Positions 8,464 through 17,010 are shown, counted from the first letter of the stretch. The stretch is DNA of 64,000 nt from Enterococcus moraviensis ATCC BAA-383 (GCF_000407445.1 NZ_ASWB01000005.1:62001-126000); one strand, 5' to 3'. Translations and numbers: made by a program. The notes: generated from the letters alone by a model not told the origin.

Positions 8464-9138
8464 ATGACAATTTTACAGACAAAAAACGTAAGCTACTTTT
8501 ATCAAGATGGCGATAAAAGACGGATGATCTTACAAGATACGTCAATCAATTTTGATCAAGGACAATTTTATACGATTTTAGGGCAATCAGGTTCAGGAAA
8601 AACAACGTTTCTCTCGTTAATTAGTGCATTAGATGAGCCGAAATCTGGTGAAGTGTTGTATAAAGGGCAAAACATCAAGAATATTGGCTTAGAGAAGTAC
8701 CGCAGAGATGATATTAGTATTATTTTTCAAAGTTATAATCTAGTTCCGTATTTAACCGCATTGGAAAATGTTTTGGTCGCAATGTCGATAACAGATAATG
8801 ATATGCCAAAAGACAATCGTGAAGTAGCGTATAACCTATTGGATTACATTGGCATTAATAAAGCCAAAGCAGATCGTTTAGTCGGGCAATTATCTGGTGG
8901 GGAACAACAACGTGTGGCAATTGCTAGAGCATTAGCCACAAATGTGGATATCATTCTTGCTGATGAGCCAACAGGAAACCTTGATGAGGGAATGGAACAA
9001 GAAATTGTTGATATCTTTAAAGATTTGGCGGAAACACATAATAAATGCGTAATTGTTGTCACACATTCAAATGAAATCGCAAAACAATCAGATAAAACGT
9101 ATTTTCTAAAGCAAGGTGAGTTGATGTTGAATGAGTGA
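8464..9138 (+). CDS. ABC transporter ATPase (consensus)
   Basis: This 224-residue ATPase of the LolD/MacB type has all motifs in consensus form: Walker A GQSGSGKTT (about 39-47), Q-loop IIFQSYNLVP, signature LSGGEQQR (about 142-149), Walker B IILADEPTGNLDE and switch His in VVTHS. It follows the second permease by 12 bp with AGGAGG as ribosome site. It overlaps the PASTA gene by 8 bp. Together with the degenerate ATPase at 6192 it gives a system of two permeases and two ATPases, of which only this subunit looks fully competent. Confidence 0.92.
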   Translation: MTILQTKNVSYFYQDGDKRRMILQDTSINFDQGQFYTILGQSGSGKTTFLSLISALDEPKSGEVLYKGQNIKNIGLEKYRRDDISIIFQSYNLVPYLTALENVLVAMSITDNDMPKDNREVAYNLLDYIGINKAKADRLVGQLSGGEQQRVAIARALATNVDIILADEPTGNLDEGMEQEIVDIFKDLAETHNKCVIVVTHSNEIAKQSDKTYFLKQGELMLNE

Positions 9139-10576
9139 TTTTTTATCTAATTTCAATAAATCAAATTACGATAATACGAAGGAAAAAAAGGCACGAGAGT
9201 CTTCTGATTCAAACAGCAATGATCCACAGGAAAAAATCGGACCAATCAATAGACCAGAATCTCAAATACCCATGGAATCGACTAAAGCAGCACAAGAAAC
9301 ACCTTCTCAAACAAGGAGTAGCCAATTACAGGATGAAATGGAAATCGATCCGACCTATCATAAGAAAAGAAAACAAAAATTTCGTATGATTGGTGCAGGG
9401 ATTCTGGCAGCGCTATGTCTCCTGTTTTTCATTTATTATCAAGCGACGCATGTTAAACTTCCTGATTTTACAGGAAAAGATCTTGCACAAGCAAGAACTT
9501 GGGCCACTGAAAATAAAGTAAAATTAAAAGTCGACCAAACATACGATAAAGAAATAGAGACCAACAAGGTGATTTCGCAAAAATCAAAAAAAGCGAGCAA
9601 AATCAAAAAAGGGTCAGAATTAACTGTTGTAGCAAGTTTAGGTGCTGATCCAGAAGAAAAACTAACACTTCCTGATTTTATGACAATGAAAAAATCGGAA
9701 GTAGAAAAGTGGATCAAAGAAAATAAAGCAGAAAATATTTCTTTAATTGATGAATATAGCGAGACTCTAGAAAAAGGCAAGCCCGCTCGATTTGAGATCG
9801 TGAATAAAGAAGTCTCAAAAGAAAACTACAAGCGCAAAGACAAAGCGAATATGTATTACTCTAAAGGAAAAGAGACCTTTGAAAAAAATATTTCTGTTCC
9901 CGACTTTACTAAAAAAATGAAGACGGAAGTTGAAAGCTGGGCTAAAACCAACGATATAAAAGTAACATATGAAGAAGCAAGCTCCGCAGAAATTCCAGCA
10001 GAAAGCATTATATCTCAAAGTGTTGCAAAAGACCAAAAGGTAGCTAAAAAGGATAGTTTGACTGTGACGGTATCTTTAGGCAAAGGATACACAGTGCCCA
10101 ATTTTGCTGACTATACACCGGAAGACGCAACAACTGCGGTAGAGGGATTAACTGTCCAAGCGAAAAGTATTTATACGAATAATGTTCCATACGGACAATT
10201 GGTTTCCCAAAGTGTTGAAGCAGGAACTCAGTTGACGAGTAAAGATGATCTAAAAGTAAAGGTTTATTATTCAGCTGGTCAACCCTACCTCAAAGATTTA
10301 AGAGGGAATACATTAGAAGGCGATTTACAAAAACAATTTTATGATGAATTTCAATCAAAAGGTGCAACTATTCAATATACAGTTAGATATGTTGATTCTG
10401 CAGAACCTAAAGGTACAGTTGTAGGAATGAGTGCATATAACTTGTATGTACCATTAGATTATACAGTAGCCTTAGATATCAGTTTAGGTAATTTAGAAGG
10501 AGCTTCCAATCCAGTACCTAAATCCTCTGAGAAGGATTCAACTGAGAATGAAAAAGACGTAAATGATTCGCCGTAA
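9131..10576 (+). CDS. membrane-anchored PASTA-repeat protein without a kinase domain
   Basis: This 481-residue protein has a hydrophilic cytoplasmic N-terminus (1-80), a basic stop-transfer stretch, one membrane helix (about 85-104) and an extracellular part of about four to five PASTA-like repeats (from about 109). Repeat starts read LPDFTGKDLAQA, LPDFMTMKKSEV, VPDFTKKMKTEV and VPNFADYTPEDA, each ending in a VSLG-like strand. PASTA domains in PrkC/StkP kinases and PBP2x contact peptidoglycan or beta-lactams. Here neither kinase nor transpeptidase is attached. The 8-bp overlap with the ATPase ties it to the ABC/TCS operon. Inference: a wall-sensing accessory subunit. Confidence 0.85.
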   Translation: MSDFLSNFNKSNYDNTKEKKARESSDSNSNDPQEKIGPINRPESQIPMESTKAAQETPSQTRSSQLQDEMEIDPTYHKKRKQKFRMIGAGILAALCLLFFIYYQATHVKLPDFTGKDLAQARTWATENKVKLKVDQTYDKEIETNKVISQKSKKASKIKKGSELTVVASLGADPEEKLTLPDFMTMKKSEVEKWIKENKAENISLIDEYSETLEKGKPARFEIVNKEVSKENYKRKDKANMYYSKGKETFEKNISVPDFTKKMKTEVESWAKTNDIKVTYEEASSAEIPAESIISQSVAKDQKVAKKDSLTVTVSLGKGYTVPNFADYTPEDATTAVEGLTVQAKSIYTNNVPYGQLVSQSVEAGTQLTSKDDLKVKVYYSAGQPYLKDLRGNTLEGDLQKQFYDEFQSKGATIQYTVRYVDSAEPKGTVVGMSAYNLYVPLDYTVALDISLGNLEGASNPVPKSSEKDSTENEKDVNDSP

Positions 10577-10580
10577 TAAT

Positions 10581-10629
10581 AGAAAAAGATACCATAGGAA
10601 GTAGTCGATTCCTATGGTATCTTTTTCAT
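10581..10629 (+). terminator. Rho-independent terminator of the TCS-ABC-PASTA operon
   Basis: An 18-bp perfect stem, GAAAAAGATACCATAGGA (10582-10599) with its complement at 10610-10627, carries a T run inside its right arm. It directly follows the PASTA gene. Confidence 0.9.
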
Positions 10630-11051
10630 TTAAAGGATCGGAAAGAAAAGTAGAAAAATAAAAGTTTGATGAGAATTTATTTACACGTTTATTTTTGTAA
10701 AATCAAGGAATAGGATTGTTAATAATTTGTTCAAAGATAAATGATAATTTTTGCATAAATAATTGGATAAAACATCCGTTTTAAATGCTTAGTATTTGTT
10801 GTCTTTTAAGTATTTAACCACGTTGTTATAGCATTATTCATTTTAAAGTCAATATATTTATTATTAAAATGTAATTTAACACTATTTTGGAGGAAGTAAT
10901 AAAGAAAATAGCATGGAAAAATTCAGATAAATTACATTTTTTTTTGGAACGAATAGTGTAAAGTATTTTCTCATGGAATTTTCCTTTTATAGAGTTTATC
11001 AAAGATTTCCATGATTAGTATAAAATATTGAAAAATTTCCTCATAAAAGCA
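10630..11051. other. AT-rich intergenic stretch
   Basis: There is no convincing gene between the PASTA-operon terminator and the MazF-like promoter. I looked for a MazE-type antitoxin frame on the + strand and found only frames interrupted within a few codons. An isolated GGAGG at 10891 is not followed by a usable frame. Confidence 0.6.
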
Positions 11052-11060
11052 TGATATAAT
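11052..11060 (+). promoter_or_regulatory. extended -10 promoter of the MazF-like gene
   Basis: TGATATAAT is a perfect TATAAT preceded by TGn, the extended -10 form. No good -35 lies at 17 bp. The ribosome site AGGGGTGA (about 11087-11094) and ATG 11103 follow. Confidence 0.6.
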
Positions 11061-11102
11061 TTACACGAAAGTGGTTTTTTTAGTTAGGGGTGATAAAGTA
11101 TT

Positions 11103-11444
11103 ATGATGCGAAGGGGAGAAATTTTTTATGCCAATCTCTCACCGGTTGTTGGTTCAGAACAAGGAGGAATTAGACCAGTATTGATTATTCAAAATAATAA
11201 GGGGAACTTATTTAGTCCAACGTTGATTGTTGCGCCTATTACTAGGAACGTGAATAAGAAAATGCAACCAACACAGGTCAAAGTGGATATACCACATGAA
11301 GACCGTATGACACCGTCTTTGGTATTGTTGGAACAAATCCGAACATTGGATAAGGAACGAATTCTTCACAAAATTTGTCAATTAGAAGAAGAGGACATGC
11401 TGAAAGTCAACCAAGCACTGAAAATAAGCATTGGTATTCGTTGA
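11103..11444 (+). CDS. MazF/PemK-family toxin, apparently without antitoxin
   Basis: This 113-residue endoribonuclease-type toxin has the family start RRGEIFYANLSPVVGSEQGG (residues 3-22) and the IRPVLIIQNN strand. The conserved Arg/Thr positions of the active site (RPV and APITR) are visible. It closely resembles the chromosomal MazF at 33528. MazF proteins cut mRNA at short sequence motifs and are normally held by MazE. No antitoxin-like frame lies within 500 bp upstream, and the next gene is a dehydrogenase. Two adjacent ATGs exist (11103, 11106). It may be held by another antitoxin, or have another role. Confidence 0.85.
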   Translation: MMRRGEIFYANLSPVVGSEQGGIRPVLIIQNNKGNLFSPTLIVAPITRNVNKKMQPTQVKVDIPHEDRMTPSLVLLEQIRTLDKERILHKICQLEEEDMLKVNQALKISIGIR

Positions 11445-11563
11445 TTGAAGAGTGATACATAGGGGAAGATATACATAAATAGTCGTAAACTGCGAATCGT
11501 AAAAATAGAATAATCACGACACAAGCAATTTACGCCTATTATTTTTTAATGTAAAGATTTATC

Positions 11564-11612
11564 GAAGTCTGAGACAAAACCTGCATTTCGTTTTGTTTTA
11601 GGCTTTTTGTGT
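11564..11612 (+). repeat. GTCTGAGACAAAAC-type intergenic element with hairpin
   Basis: GTCTGAGACAAAAC leads into a hairpin, ACAAAAC (11574-11580) with GTTTTGT (11590-11596), followed by TTTAGGCTTTTT. Similar 'tctgagacaaaa' boxes are, as I recall, scattered between genes in Gram-positive cocci. It may act as a terminator for the MazF-like gene. Only one copy is clear in this window. Confidence 0.35.
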
Positions 11613-11691
11613 GAAAAAATAGGGGAAGCCAATAGAACTTTTGAACTTTTCAATAGTTATCGCTATAGTATAGGCAAAGGAGTCGATAAGG

Positions 11692-12666
11692 ATGAAGAAG
11701 ATACGTTATGGCATTTTAAGTACAGCACAAATCGTTCCAAGATTTGTGGAAGGGATCAGAAAAAGCGCGGACGGAGAAGTCGTGGCGATTGCATCACGTA
11801 ACCTAGAAAATGCTGTTGATATGGCTGAAGAATTAACTATTTCTAAAGCTTATGGCACGTATAAAGAATTATGTGAGGATGATGAAATCGATATTATTTA
11901 TGTGGCAACATATAATAAAGGGCATTATGAAGCGGCAAAATTGGCATTGACGCATAAAAAGCATGTGTTAGTAGAAAAACCTTTTACTCTAAATGTGGAA
12001 GAGGCAGAAGAACTTTTTACATTGGCAGAAAAAAATGCTTGTTTCTTAATGGAGGCCCAAAAATCTGTTTTCTTACCAATTAGTCTACAAGTGAAAAAAG
12101 TGATTCAACAAAATAAAATTGGAAAAGTACATTGGCTTCAATCTGTAACGACTTATCCGAGTGTAGAGCATATCGCTTGGTTTCATTCATTGGATGCAGG
12201 TGGTGGTGCATTGCATGGCTCAGGAAGTTATCCATTGCAGTATATGCAATTTATATTAGGGAAACCAATTGAAGAATGTCAGGGCAATGCCACAAAAATG
12301 GACGGTGGGACAGATGATCAAGTTAATTTAACTTTAAAGTTCGCTGATCAAGTTTTAGGTTCTATTTTTATCTCGGTAAAACTTGATATTCCAAGTAAGC
12401 TGACGATTTACGGAGAAAAAGGTCGGATAGAGATTCCAAATTTTTGGAAGACAAAGCAAGCGACTATTTATTATGAAGATGGCAGTGAAGAACGATTGAC
12501 GGGTGGGTCTGATAGTGAATTTGTCTTTGAGATAGAACATGTCAATAACTGTCTTCAAAATCAACTAAGAGAAAGTCCTGTCATGACCAGAAAGATGACG
12601 ATCGAAACGGTTCGTTTAGTAGAAGGATTTTATAACAAATGGAAAAAAGAAGAGGATAAAGCATAA
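11692..12666 (+). CDS. Gfo/Idh/MocA-family oxidoreductase
   Basis: This NAD(P)-dependent dehydrogenase of 324 residues has an N-terminal Rossmann fold. Its strand-loop is [13 protein letters not shown] (about 5-17) rather than a strict GxGxxG. The family catalytic-lysine motif is [10 protein letters not shown] (about 90-99). A C-terminal alpha/beta domain has the [16 protein letters not shown] segment (about 165-180) that shapes the substrate site. Substrates in this family are mostly sugars, inositols or their derivatives, or trans-dihydrodiols. It stands alone, with AAAGGAGTCGAT as ribosome site, and is followed at once by a candidate RNA gene. The exact substrate is not inferable. Confidence 0.85.
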   Translation: MKKIRYGILSTAQIVPRFVEGIRKSADGEVVAIASRNLENAVDMAEELTISKAYGTYKELCEDDEIDIIYVATYNKGHYEAAKLALTHKKHVLVEKPFTLNVEEAEELFTLAEKNACFLMEAQKSVFLPISLQVKKVIQQNKIGKVHWLQSVTTYPSVEHIAWFHSLDAGGGALHGSGSYPLQYMQFILGKPIEECQGNATKMDGGTDDQVNLTLKFADQVLGSIFISVKLDIPSKLTIYGEKGRIEIPNFWKTKQATIYYEDGSEERLTGGSDSEFVFEIEHVNNCLQNQLRESPVMTRKMTIETVRLVEGFYNKWKKEEDKA

Positions 12667-12669
12667 AGA

Positions 12670-12910
12670 GATTGCAATCGCTGCATATCTGTGTTAAAGT
12701 AATCCTCATGCGACGAGTTGACTCAATCAGACAGCTTAGGCTGTTCCGTTTTGACGGCTAGTGATTGACAAAACAACAGAGGCACATATGTTTAATCATA
12801 CCTACCGGATGTAGGCGTGTCGGATAAATATTTTTGTGGAGAAGATTTTATCTATTTATTTTTATAAATACTGTGGCAAAAAAGAAGACTTCGGTCTTCT
12901 TTTTTGTTTT
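12670..12910 (+). ncRNA. candidate structured small RNA, family not recognised
   Basis: This stretch holds nested pairings. CATAT(C)TGTG (12684-12693) pairs with CACATATG (12783-12790), and CCTC (12704-12707) with GAGG (12779-12782). TCAATCA (12723-12729) pairs with TGATTGA (12762-12768) and encloses two hairpins, ACAGC-TTAG-GCTGT and CCGT-TTTG-ACGG. A CCTAC-CGGAT-GTAGG hairpin (12801-12815) follows. It ends in a strong terminator and no gene follows in operon position, so a stand-alone RNA fits better than a riboswitch. It does not match my memory of 6S, tmRNA, SRP, RNase P or common riboswitches. The 5' end is uncertain. Confidence 0.5.
12878..12910 (+). terminator. strong UUCG-capped terminator
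   Basis: AAAAAAGAAGAC (12878-12889), loop TTCG, then GTCTTCTTTTTT (12894-12905) and more T residues. This perfect 12-bp stem with a stable tetraloop ends the candidate small RNA or the dehydrogenase transcript. Confidence 0.92.
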
Positions 12911-13106
12911 TTTAACGTTTGCTGTACGCTATTTGAATTCTTCCTTAGATAAGTTCGTGCAACGTTTATTAAATAATGGATAAGATAAGTTGCACTAAGG
13001 AAAAAGCAGACTAAACCTCTTTTTTAAAGGTAGATTTATTTGAGAGTAAAGAAATAAAATAACGCATTTGGTAATTTGAATCGTTGAATAAAAATAGTAT
13101 ACTAAG
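12911..13106. other. intergenic stretch with a regulator-type half-site
   Basis: No gene is visible. AGTTGCACT lies at 12988-12996 and recurs in the palindrome at 13107-13134 and ahead of the PTS gene at 17708-17716. This makes it a candidate operator motif for the adjoining regulator. Confidence 0.4.
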
Positions 13107-13134
13107 AAAGTTGCACTTGTGTAAGTGCAACTTT
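13107..13134 (+). promoter_or_regulatory. perfect 12-bp palindrome, operator or terminator
   Basis: AAAGTTGCACTT (13107-13118), GTGT, AAGTGCAACTTT (13123-13134) and further T residues. It has the shape of a terminator, but no gene ends just before it. Its arm repeats the AGTTGCACT word found at two other sites near this gene island, so it may instead be an operator. Confidence 0.55.
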
Positions 13135-13202
13135 TTTGTGTTGTTACGAAATAAAAATCAAGATATAGTTCAAGTGTAAGAGAAAGAAGGTTGGTGAGTA
13201 GA

Positions 13203-15071
13203 ATGTCACTGCACTTATCAAAACGGGAAATAAAAATATTGTTATTGCTTTTAGATTTAGAAGAAAGTGTGACAACAAAAGAATTGGCAGAAACCTTCCA
13301 TGTTAGTGTCCGAACGATCAAATATGATTTAGAAAATGTACGTGATTGGTTTAAAGAACAGAATGTTTTACTTAAAACTAGACGAAACAAAGGGATTTGG
13401 TTGGAGTTACCAGATTCAGAACGATTGACCTTAAAAAATGAAATTATTGAAGTTGAACGATTTGAAACATACCCAGACCAAGAATTGCGAGTAAATCAAT
13501 TGATTTTTCGTTTATTATTAGCACCCAAATGTTTGACGTCACAAGCGTTAGCCAATGAATTACAAGTTAGCAGAAATACGATCATCAGTGATTTGGATCG
13601 CATAGAAGAATTGATCGACGTTCATGAACTTGTATTAAATCGTCAAAGCCGTCAAGGTTTTTCTATTGTTGGAGAAGAAAGCAAGATTCGTTTGTTGATG
13701 GAATACATTACCCAAAAAGAAATTACTGAATATGATATTTATCAAATCATGAGCTATTTTGTGCAATCAGGACAACAGAAAAAAATGCAAGAAGTTCATG
13801 TGGGCGTCAACACGATTTTTCAAAAAATCTATCAAGTTGCGCTAAAGGAGATGACGGGACTTCTAGATCCCTCTTTGTTTGATCAATTTAACTACGCTGA
13901 AATTCTTTCAATTACGCTACGAGTTGCGATTGCAGCTTCGAGAATGCAGTTACACCATACAGTTGGTGGGTATAAAATGTTGACAAATCAAAAGGTATTG
14001 CAACAAAAACAAGAGTTACCGTTCTTATTAATGAAGAAAGTTTTTGATCATTATGAGCTTCCTCTGTTAGCAGATGAATACTTCTATATTTATAGTGATG
14101 TATTTGTTGCAAATAACCAACAAGACATTGTTGGTTTGACAGAAGAGTTGATCAAAGATGTGTCAGAAGAAATTAATTTTCCTTTTTACCGCGATCGTCA
14201 ACTTTTTACGAATTTATTTGCACATCTTTCCTTACGGTTAACAAAAAAACACCTCTTTATAAATGAGTACAATCCTTTTGTGGATGATATCAAAGCAAAA
14301 TACCCGCAACTATTTTCCGCCATACAACTTGCGAGTCAAAGTGACATTGTAGGCTCTGCATTATTGATCAACGATTCATTTATTGCCTATATTGCATTGC
14401 ACTTTTTAGTGGCATACGAGAAAAATCTTCATGAAGTCAATGTAGTTAGGATCGTGTATGTGTGTTCGACAGGACTAGGTGTGACAAGCTTGATTGAACA
14501 GAAAATTTTAGAGGAAGTCGCAAATGTTGAAATTGCTGGTTTTGCTTCGGTATTAAATGCTGTTGATATTATAGAAGAAAAAAATCCAGACTTGGTTTTG
14601 AGTATATTTCCCATTGAAATTATCAATCGTCCATTTGTCAAAGTCAATCCATTACCTACAGAAGCCGATATTCAGACAATCCAAGATGAAGTCAATAAAA
14701 TTTTGACCCATACCAAAACAGGAAAAGTTCCTCGTTTGATCCCTCGTCAGCAAGTGAGGGAAAACCAAGGAATCGAAGCAGAAAGTCGAGATATTATTGT
14801 TCAGACGTATGTCATTTATGAAGCGTTACTTAAAGCATTTGCTGAAAAATTAGCAGAAGAATATAAAGAAGCATTTTTACTTCATGTGATGCTGATGGTT
14901 CATCGAATTACGTTTGACGGTCAATATGAAAACGAAGGCAATATCGTTAAGGAAATGCTACTTGCTCAGCAAGAGTTAGTCGAACAAATCGAACGGATTT
15001 TTGCCGAAAATGATTTAATGGTTAATCAAGCAGAAATTACTGCTTTATTGAATTATATAAGAGAGGAGTAG
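13203..15071 (+). CDS. PRD-domain transcriptional regulator (BglG/MtlR-like)
   Basis: This regulator of about 622 residues is controlled by the phosphotransferase system. The N-terminus has two helix-turn-helix units (TTKELAETFHVSVRTIKYDL and a second containing ELQVSRNTIISDL). PRD domains with candidate phospho-His residues follow. An EIIB-like segment with Cys in VYVCSTGLGVTSLIE lies near residues 415-430. The C-terminal part again looks PRD-like. This layout fits transcription activators of the MtlR/LicR kind rather than RNA antiterminators. ATG 13203 is preferred; upstream TTG/GTG codons have poorer spacing. It stands 5 bp before the small PRD gene and probably senses uptake of the island's substrate. 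Confidence 0.88.
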   Translation: MSLHLSKREIKILLLLLDLEESVTTKELAETFHVSVRTIKYDLENVRDWFKEQNVLLKTRRNKGIWLELPDSERLTLKNEIIEVERFETYPDQELRVNQLIFRLLLAPKCLTSQALANELQVSRNTIISDLDRIEELIDVHELVLNRQSRQGFSIVGEESKIRLLMEYITQKEITEYDIYQIMSYFVQSGQQKKMQEVHVGVNTIFQKIYQVALKEMTGLLDPSLFDQFNYAEILSITLRVAIAASRMQLHHTVGGYKMLTNQKVLQQKQELPFLLMKKVFDHYELPLLADEYFYIYSDVFVANNQQDIVGLTEELIKDVSEEINFPFYRDRQLFTNLFAHLSLRLTKKHLFINEYNPFVDDIKAKYPQLFSAIQLASQSDIVGSALLINDSFIAYIALHFLVAYEKNLHEVNVVRIVYVCSTGLGVTSLIEQKILEEVANVEIAGFASVLNAVDIIEEKNPDLVLSIFPIEIINRPFVKVNPLPTEADIQTIQDEVNKILTHTKTGKVPRLIPRQQVRENQGIEAESRDIIVQTYVIYEALLKAFAEKLAEEYKEAFLLHVMLMVHRITFDGQYENEGNIVKEMLLAQQELVEQIERIFAENDLMVNQAEITALLNYIREE

Positions 15072-15076
15072 CACGT

Positions 15077-15415
15077 ATGAAGTTAAATGACGATGCTCAA
15101 ACAATCATTGACGAAAGTCAAAATCAGGTTGAACTTCAAGCAGCACTTGAACAAATCGATACGCTATTGAAGGAACAACAGATCCAGCCAAGCGAATTAC
15201 AATGGACAATCTTGATCAATCATATCAATGAAATGATCAAACGCTCGATTGCAGGAGAAAAGATGTCTGGTGTGGACCCGAAGATGTTTGAAGAAGTATC
15301 CAAAGAAGCTTTGCTGATTGCTGATAAAGTTGTACAGCATATTGGGAATTTGCCCTCAGATGAAATGTATGTATTATCAATTCATTTTGAAGCAGCACGA
15401 CAAAATGAGATTTAG
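15077..15415 (+). CDS. small stand-alone PRD-domain protein (EF_0829-type)
   Basis: This 112-residue cytosolic protein consists of little more than one PRD module. A conserved His sits in ILINHINEMIKRS (about 44-56) and a second near the C-terminus in LSIHFEAARQ. It lacks DNA- or RNA-binding parts. PRD modules are phosphorylated on His by HPr or EIIB proteins. A stand-alone copy always next to the SFCGS/DUF431x genes is a recognised family (EF_0829/AHA_3910 type, from memory). It may act as a phosphorylation-dependent partner of the transporter or of the preceding regulator. Role inferred from context only. Confidence 0.8.
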   Translation: MKLNDDAQTIIDESQNQVELQAALEQIDTLLKEQQIQPSELQWTILINHINEMIKRSIAGEKMSGVDPKMFEEVSKEALLIADKVVQHIGNLPSDEMYVLSIHFEAARQNEI

Positions 15416-15471
15416 TAAGAAGCTTTTAAGAATGATTATTAGTATATAAATAAAAAATTGGAGGAATAATT

Positions 15472-15825
15472 ATGATAACAGTAGTAATCGCAGATCGTTT
15501 AGGAAAAGGTCAAAATGTTGCAAAAGGTGTCGAGGCTGCAGGAGGCAAAGCGGTTGTTGTACCTGGAATGGGTGCAGATATGCGTTTAGGAGATGTCATG
15601 CAGCAAGAAAATGCTGATTTAGGCATTTCGTTTTGTGGAAGTGGTGGTGCAGGCGCTTTAACAGCTGCAACAAAATACGGCTATTCAGAACGTCATGGTA
15701 TGCGCTCCATTGACGAAGGTATAACAGCAATCAATGACGGAAAAACTGTTTTAGGCTTTGGTTTTATGGATCAAGAGGAACTAGGGAAACGGATAGTAGA
15801 AGCGTATTTGAAAAAGAATGCTTAA
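15472..15825 (+). CDS. glycine-rich SFCGS family protein
   Basis: This 117-residue protein takes its family name from the motif ISFCGSGGAGALTAATKYGY (about 52-71). It starts with a strand ITVVIADRLGKGQNVAKGVEAAGG, like a small alpha/beta sugar-phosphate or EIIB-like fold. The single conserved Cys in SFCGS is placed as in PTS EIIB proteins, where Cys carries the phosphoryl group. That parallel is my inference, not established. It heads the four-gene transport block SFCGS - DUF4312 - DUF4311 - DUF4310, with GGAGG at good spacing, and is probably its soluble component. Confidence 0.85.
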   Translation: MITVVIADRLGKGQNVAKGVEAAGGKAVVVPGMGADMRLGDVMQQENADLGISFCGSGGAGALTAATKYGYSERHGMRSIDEGITAINDGKTVLGFGFMDQEELGKRIVEAYLKKNA

Positions 15826-15852
15826 CTAGTGAATTAGAGGAGGGAAAACTAG

Positions 15853-16227
15853 ATGGAGAAAGTCACTGTAAAAAAACGTCAGGTCATTCAAGTTGAAGGT
15901 ACGGGGAAAGAAAAAAATCTAGCTTTTGCGAATGCACTGAATCAAATCCACAATCGTGTATTAAAAGAAAAAGACGATGTGATCGTACGCATCGAACCTT
16001 TAGATATTCAAATTATTAGAGCAGAACAAGAAACATTTACGGAACGCTTTCTCTTTTTCTTTTTACCGCGGACACGTGCAGATTATCGTGTGTTGTTGGA
16101 TGTTGAAGTGGAGATCACATTGATTGAGATGGAGATGATTCCGTTTGTTGAAAAAAGAGTGAGTGATCCAAATGGTCTTCCAATCCCTTTTAGCAAGAAA
16201 AAAAGAGTGCATAAGGAGGCAAATTAA
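15853..16227 (+). CDS. DUF4312 family protein
   Basis: This 124-residue protein has no predicted membrane span. It is rich in basic residues at both ends and contains a hydrophobic patch RFLFFFLPRTRADYRVLLDVEV (about 64-85). It belongs to the DUF4312 family, always found between the SFCGS protein and DUF4311 in this island. The function is not known. The position suggests a cytosolic or peripheral component of the transporter. The stop codon directly abuts the ATG of the next gene (TAAATG), with GGAGG inside its last codons, so synthesis is coupled. Confidence 0.85.
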   Translation: MEKVTVKKRQVIQVEGTGKEKNLAFANALNQIHNRVLKEKDDVIVRIEPLDIQIIRAEQETFTERFLFFFLPRTRADYRVLLDVEVEITLIEMEMIPFVEKRVSDPNGLPIPFSKKKRVHKEAN

Positions 16228-17010
16228 ATGGACGTTTTAGTTGTTTTACTCAAATCATTATTGATTGGAGGATTGGTTGGATTTGCAGCGGGAGCAGGCG
16301 CTGCAAGAATGTTCCACGCACCCAGTACACAAGGCTTAGGTGCTTTTAGAACATTAGGCGAAATGAATGCATGTGAGGGAGATGCGGCTAGTCATTTTTC
16401 GTTTGGATTAGGGTTCTTCTTTAATGCGTGGGCATCGACGGTTGGTGCTGGTGCATTTACACAAGATGTGGATCACCGTGTTATTCCTAACTGGGCAGCT
16501 GCAGCGTTATTAGTAAAAAATAAAAATGTTGCTGAAACAATGCATAATCCTAAAAAAATGGGGATTTCTGGTGCAATCGTGGGTATGTTAGTCGTGGCGT
16601 TTTTAAATACGACAGCCTCAGCAATTCCAGAATCTTTACAAGTGACAGCAATCGCTGTTTTAGTACCAGCTGCAAACTTACTGATTAATACTGTGATGCC
16701 AGTTTTATTCTGGTTAGCAGCAATTGATGCAGGCAAACGTTCAGGACTTTGGGCAACGATTTTTGGTGGACTTGCCACAATGATTATGGGAAATGCAGTT
16801 CCAGGTGTTGTTTTGGGTATTTTGATTGGAAAAGGTGTCGATGAAATTGGGTGGAATAGAGTAACCAAAAGTATGATGGCAGCAGTCATTTTATTATTTG
16901 TATTTAGTGCCTTTTTCCGTGGATTTGACTTACAAATGATTGAAAGCTTTAGAATGCAAATCCCAGGTTGGCTGCAAAATATGCATGATGCATTTACTAT
17001 TGGTAAATAA
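16228..17010 (+). CDS. DUF4311 integral membrane protein
   Basis: This 260-residue membrane protein has about six to seven hydrophobic segments. The Gly/Ala-rich N-terminus LVGFAAGAGAARMFHAPSTQ and the segment GEMNACEGDAASHFSFGLGF are typical of the DUF4311 family. It probably forms half of the membrane channel with DUF4310. The sequence does not resemble ABC, MFS or TRAP permeases. The acidic/Cys-containing MNACEGD stretch between helices could line the substrate path. The substrate is probably the sugar acid degraded by the DgaE/DgaF enzymes downstream; that is inferred from context. Confidence 0.85.
   Translation: MDVLVVLLKSLLIGGLVGFAAGAGAARMFHAPSTQGLGAFRTLGEMNACEGDAASHFSFGLGFFFNAWASTVGAGAFTQDVDHRVIPNWAAAALLVKNKNVAETMHNPKKMGISGAIVGMLVVAFLNTTASAIPESLQVTAIAVLVPAANLLINTVMPVLFWLAAIDAGKRSGLWATIFGGLATMIMGNAVPGVVLGILIGKGVDEIGWNRVTKSMMAAVILLFVFSAFFRGFDLQMIESFRMQIPGWLQNMHDAFTIGK

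Noticed and set aside
10577-11102. MazE-type antitoxin upstream of the MazF-like gene
   Set aside because: All + strand frames near the isolated GGAGG at 10891 stop within a few codons.
12670-12910. Assignment as 6S RNA, tmRNA, SRP RNA, RNase P RNA or a known riboswitch
   Set aside because: The end pairing and long central bubble of 6S, the CCA-type tRNA-like end of tmRNA, the GGAA-loop of SRP RNA, the RNase P core and the T-box, FMN, TPP, lysine and M-box signatures were not found.
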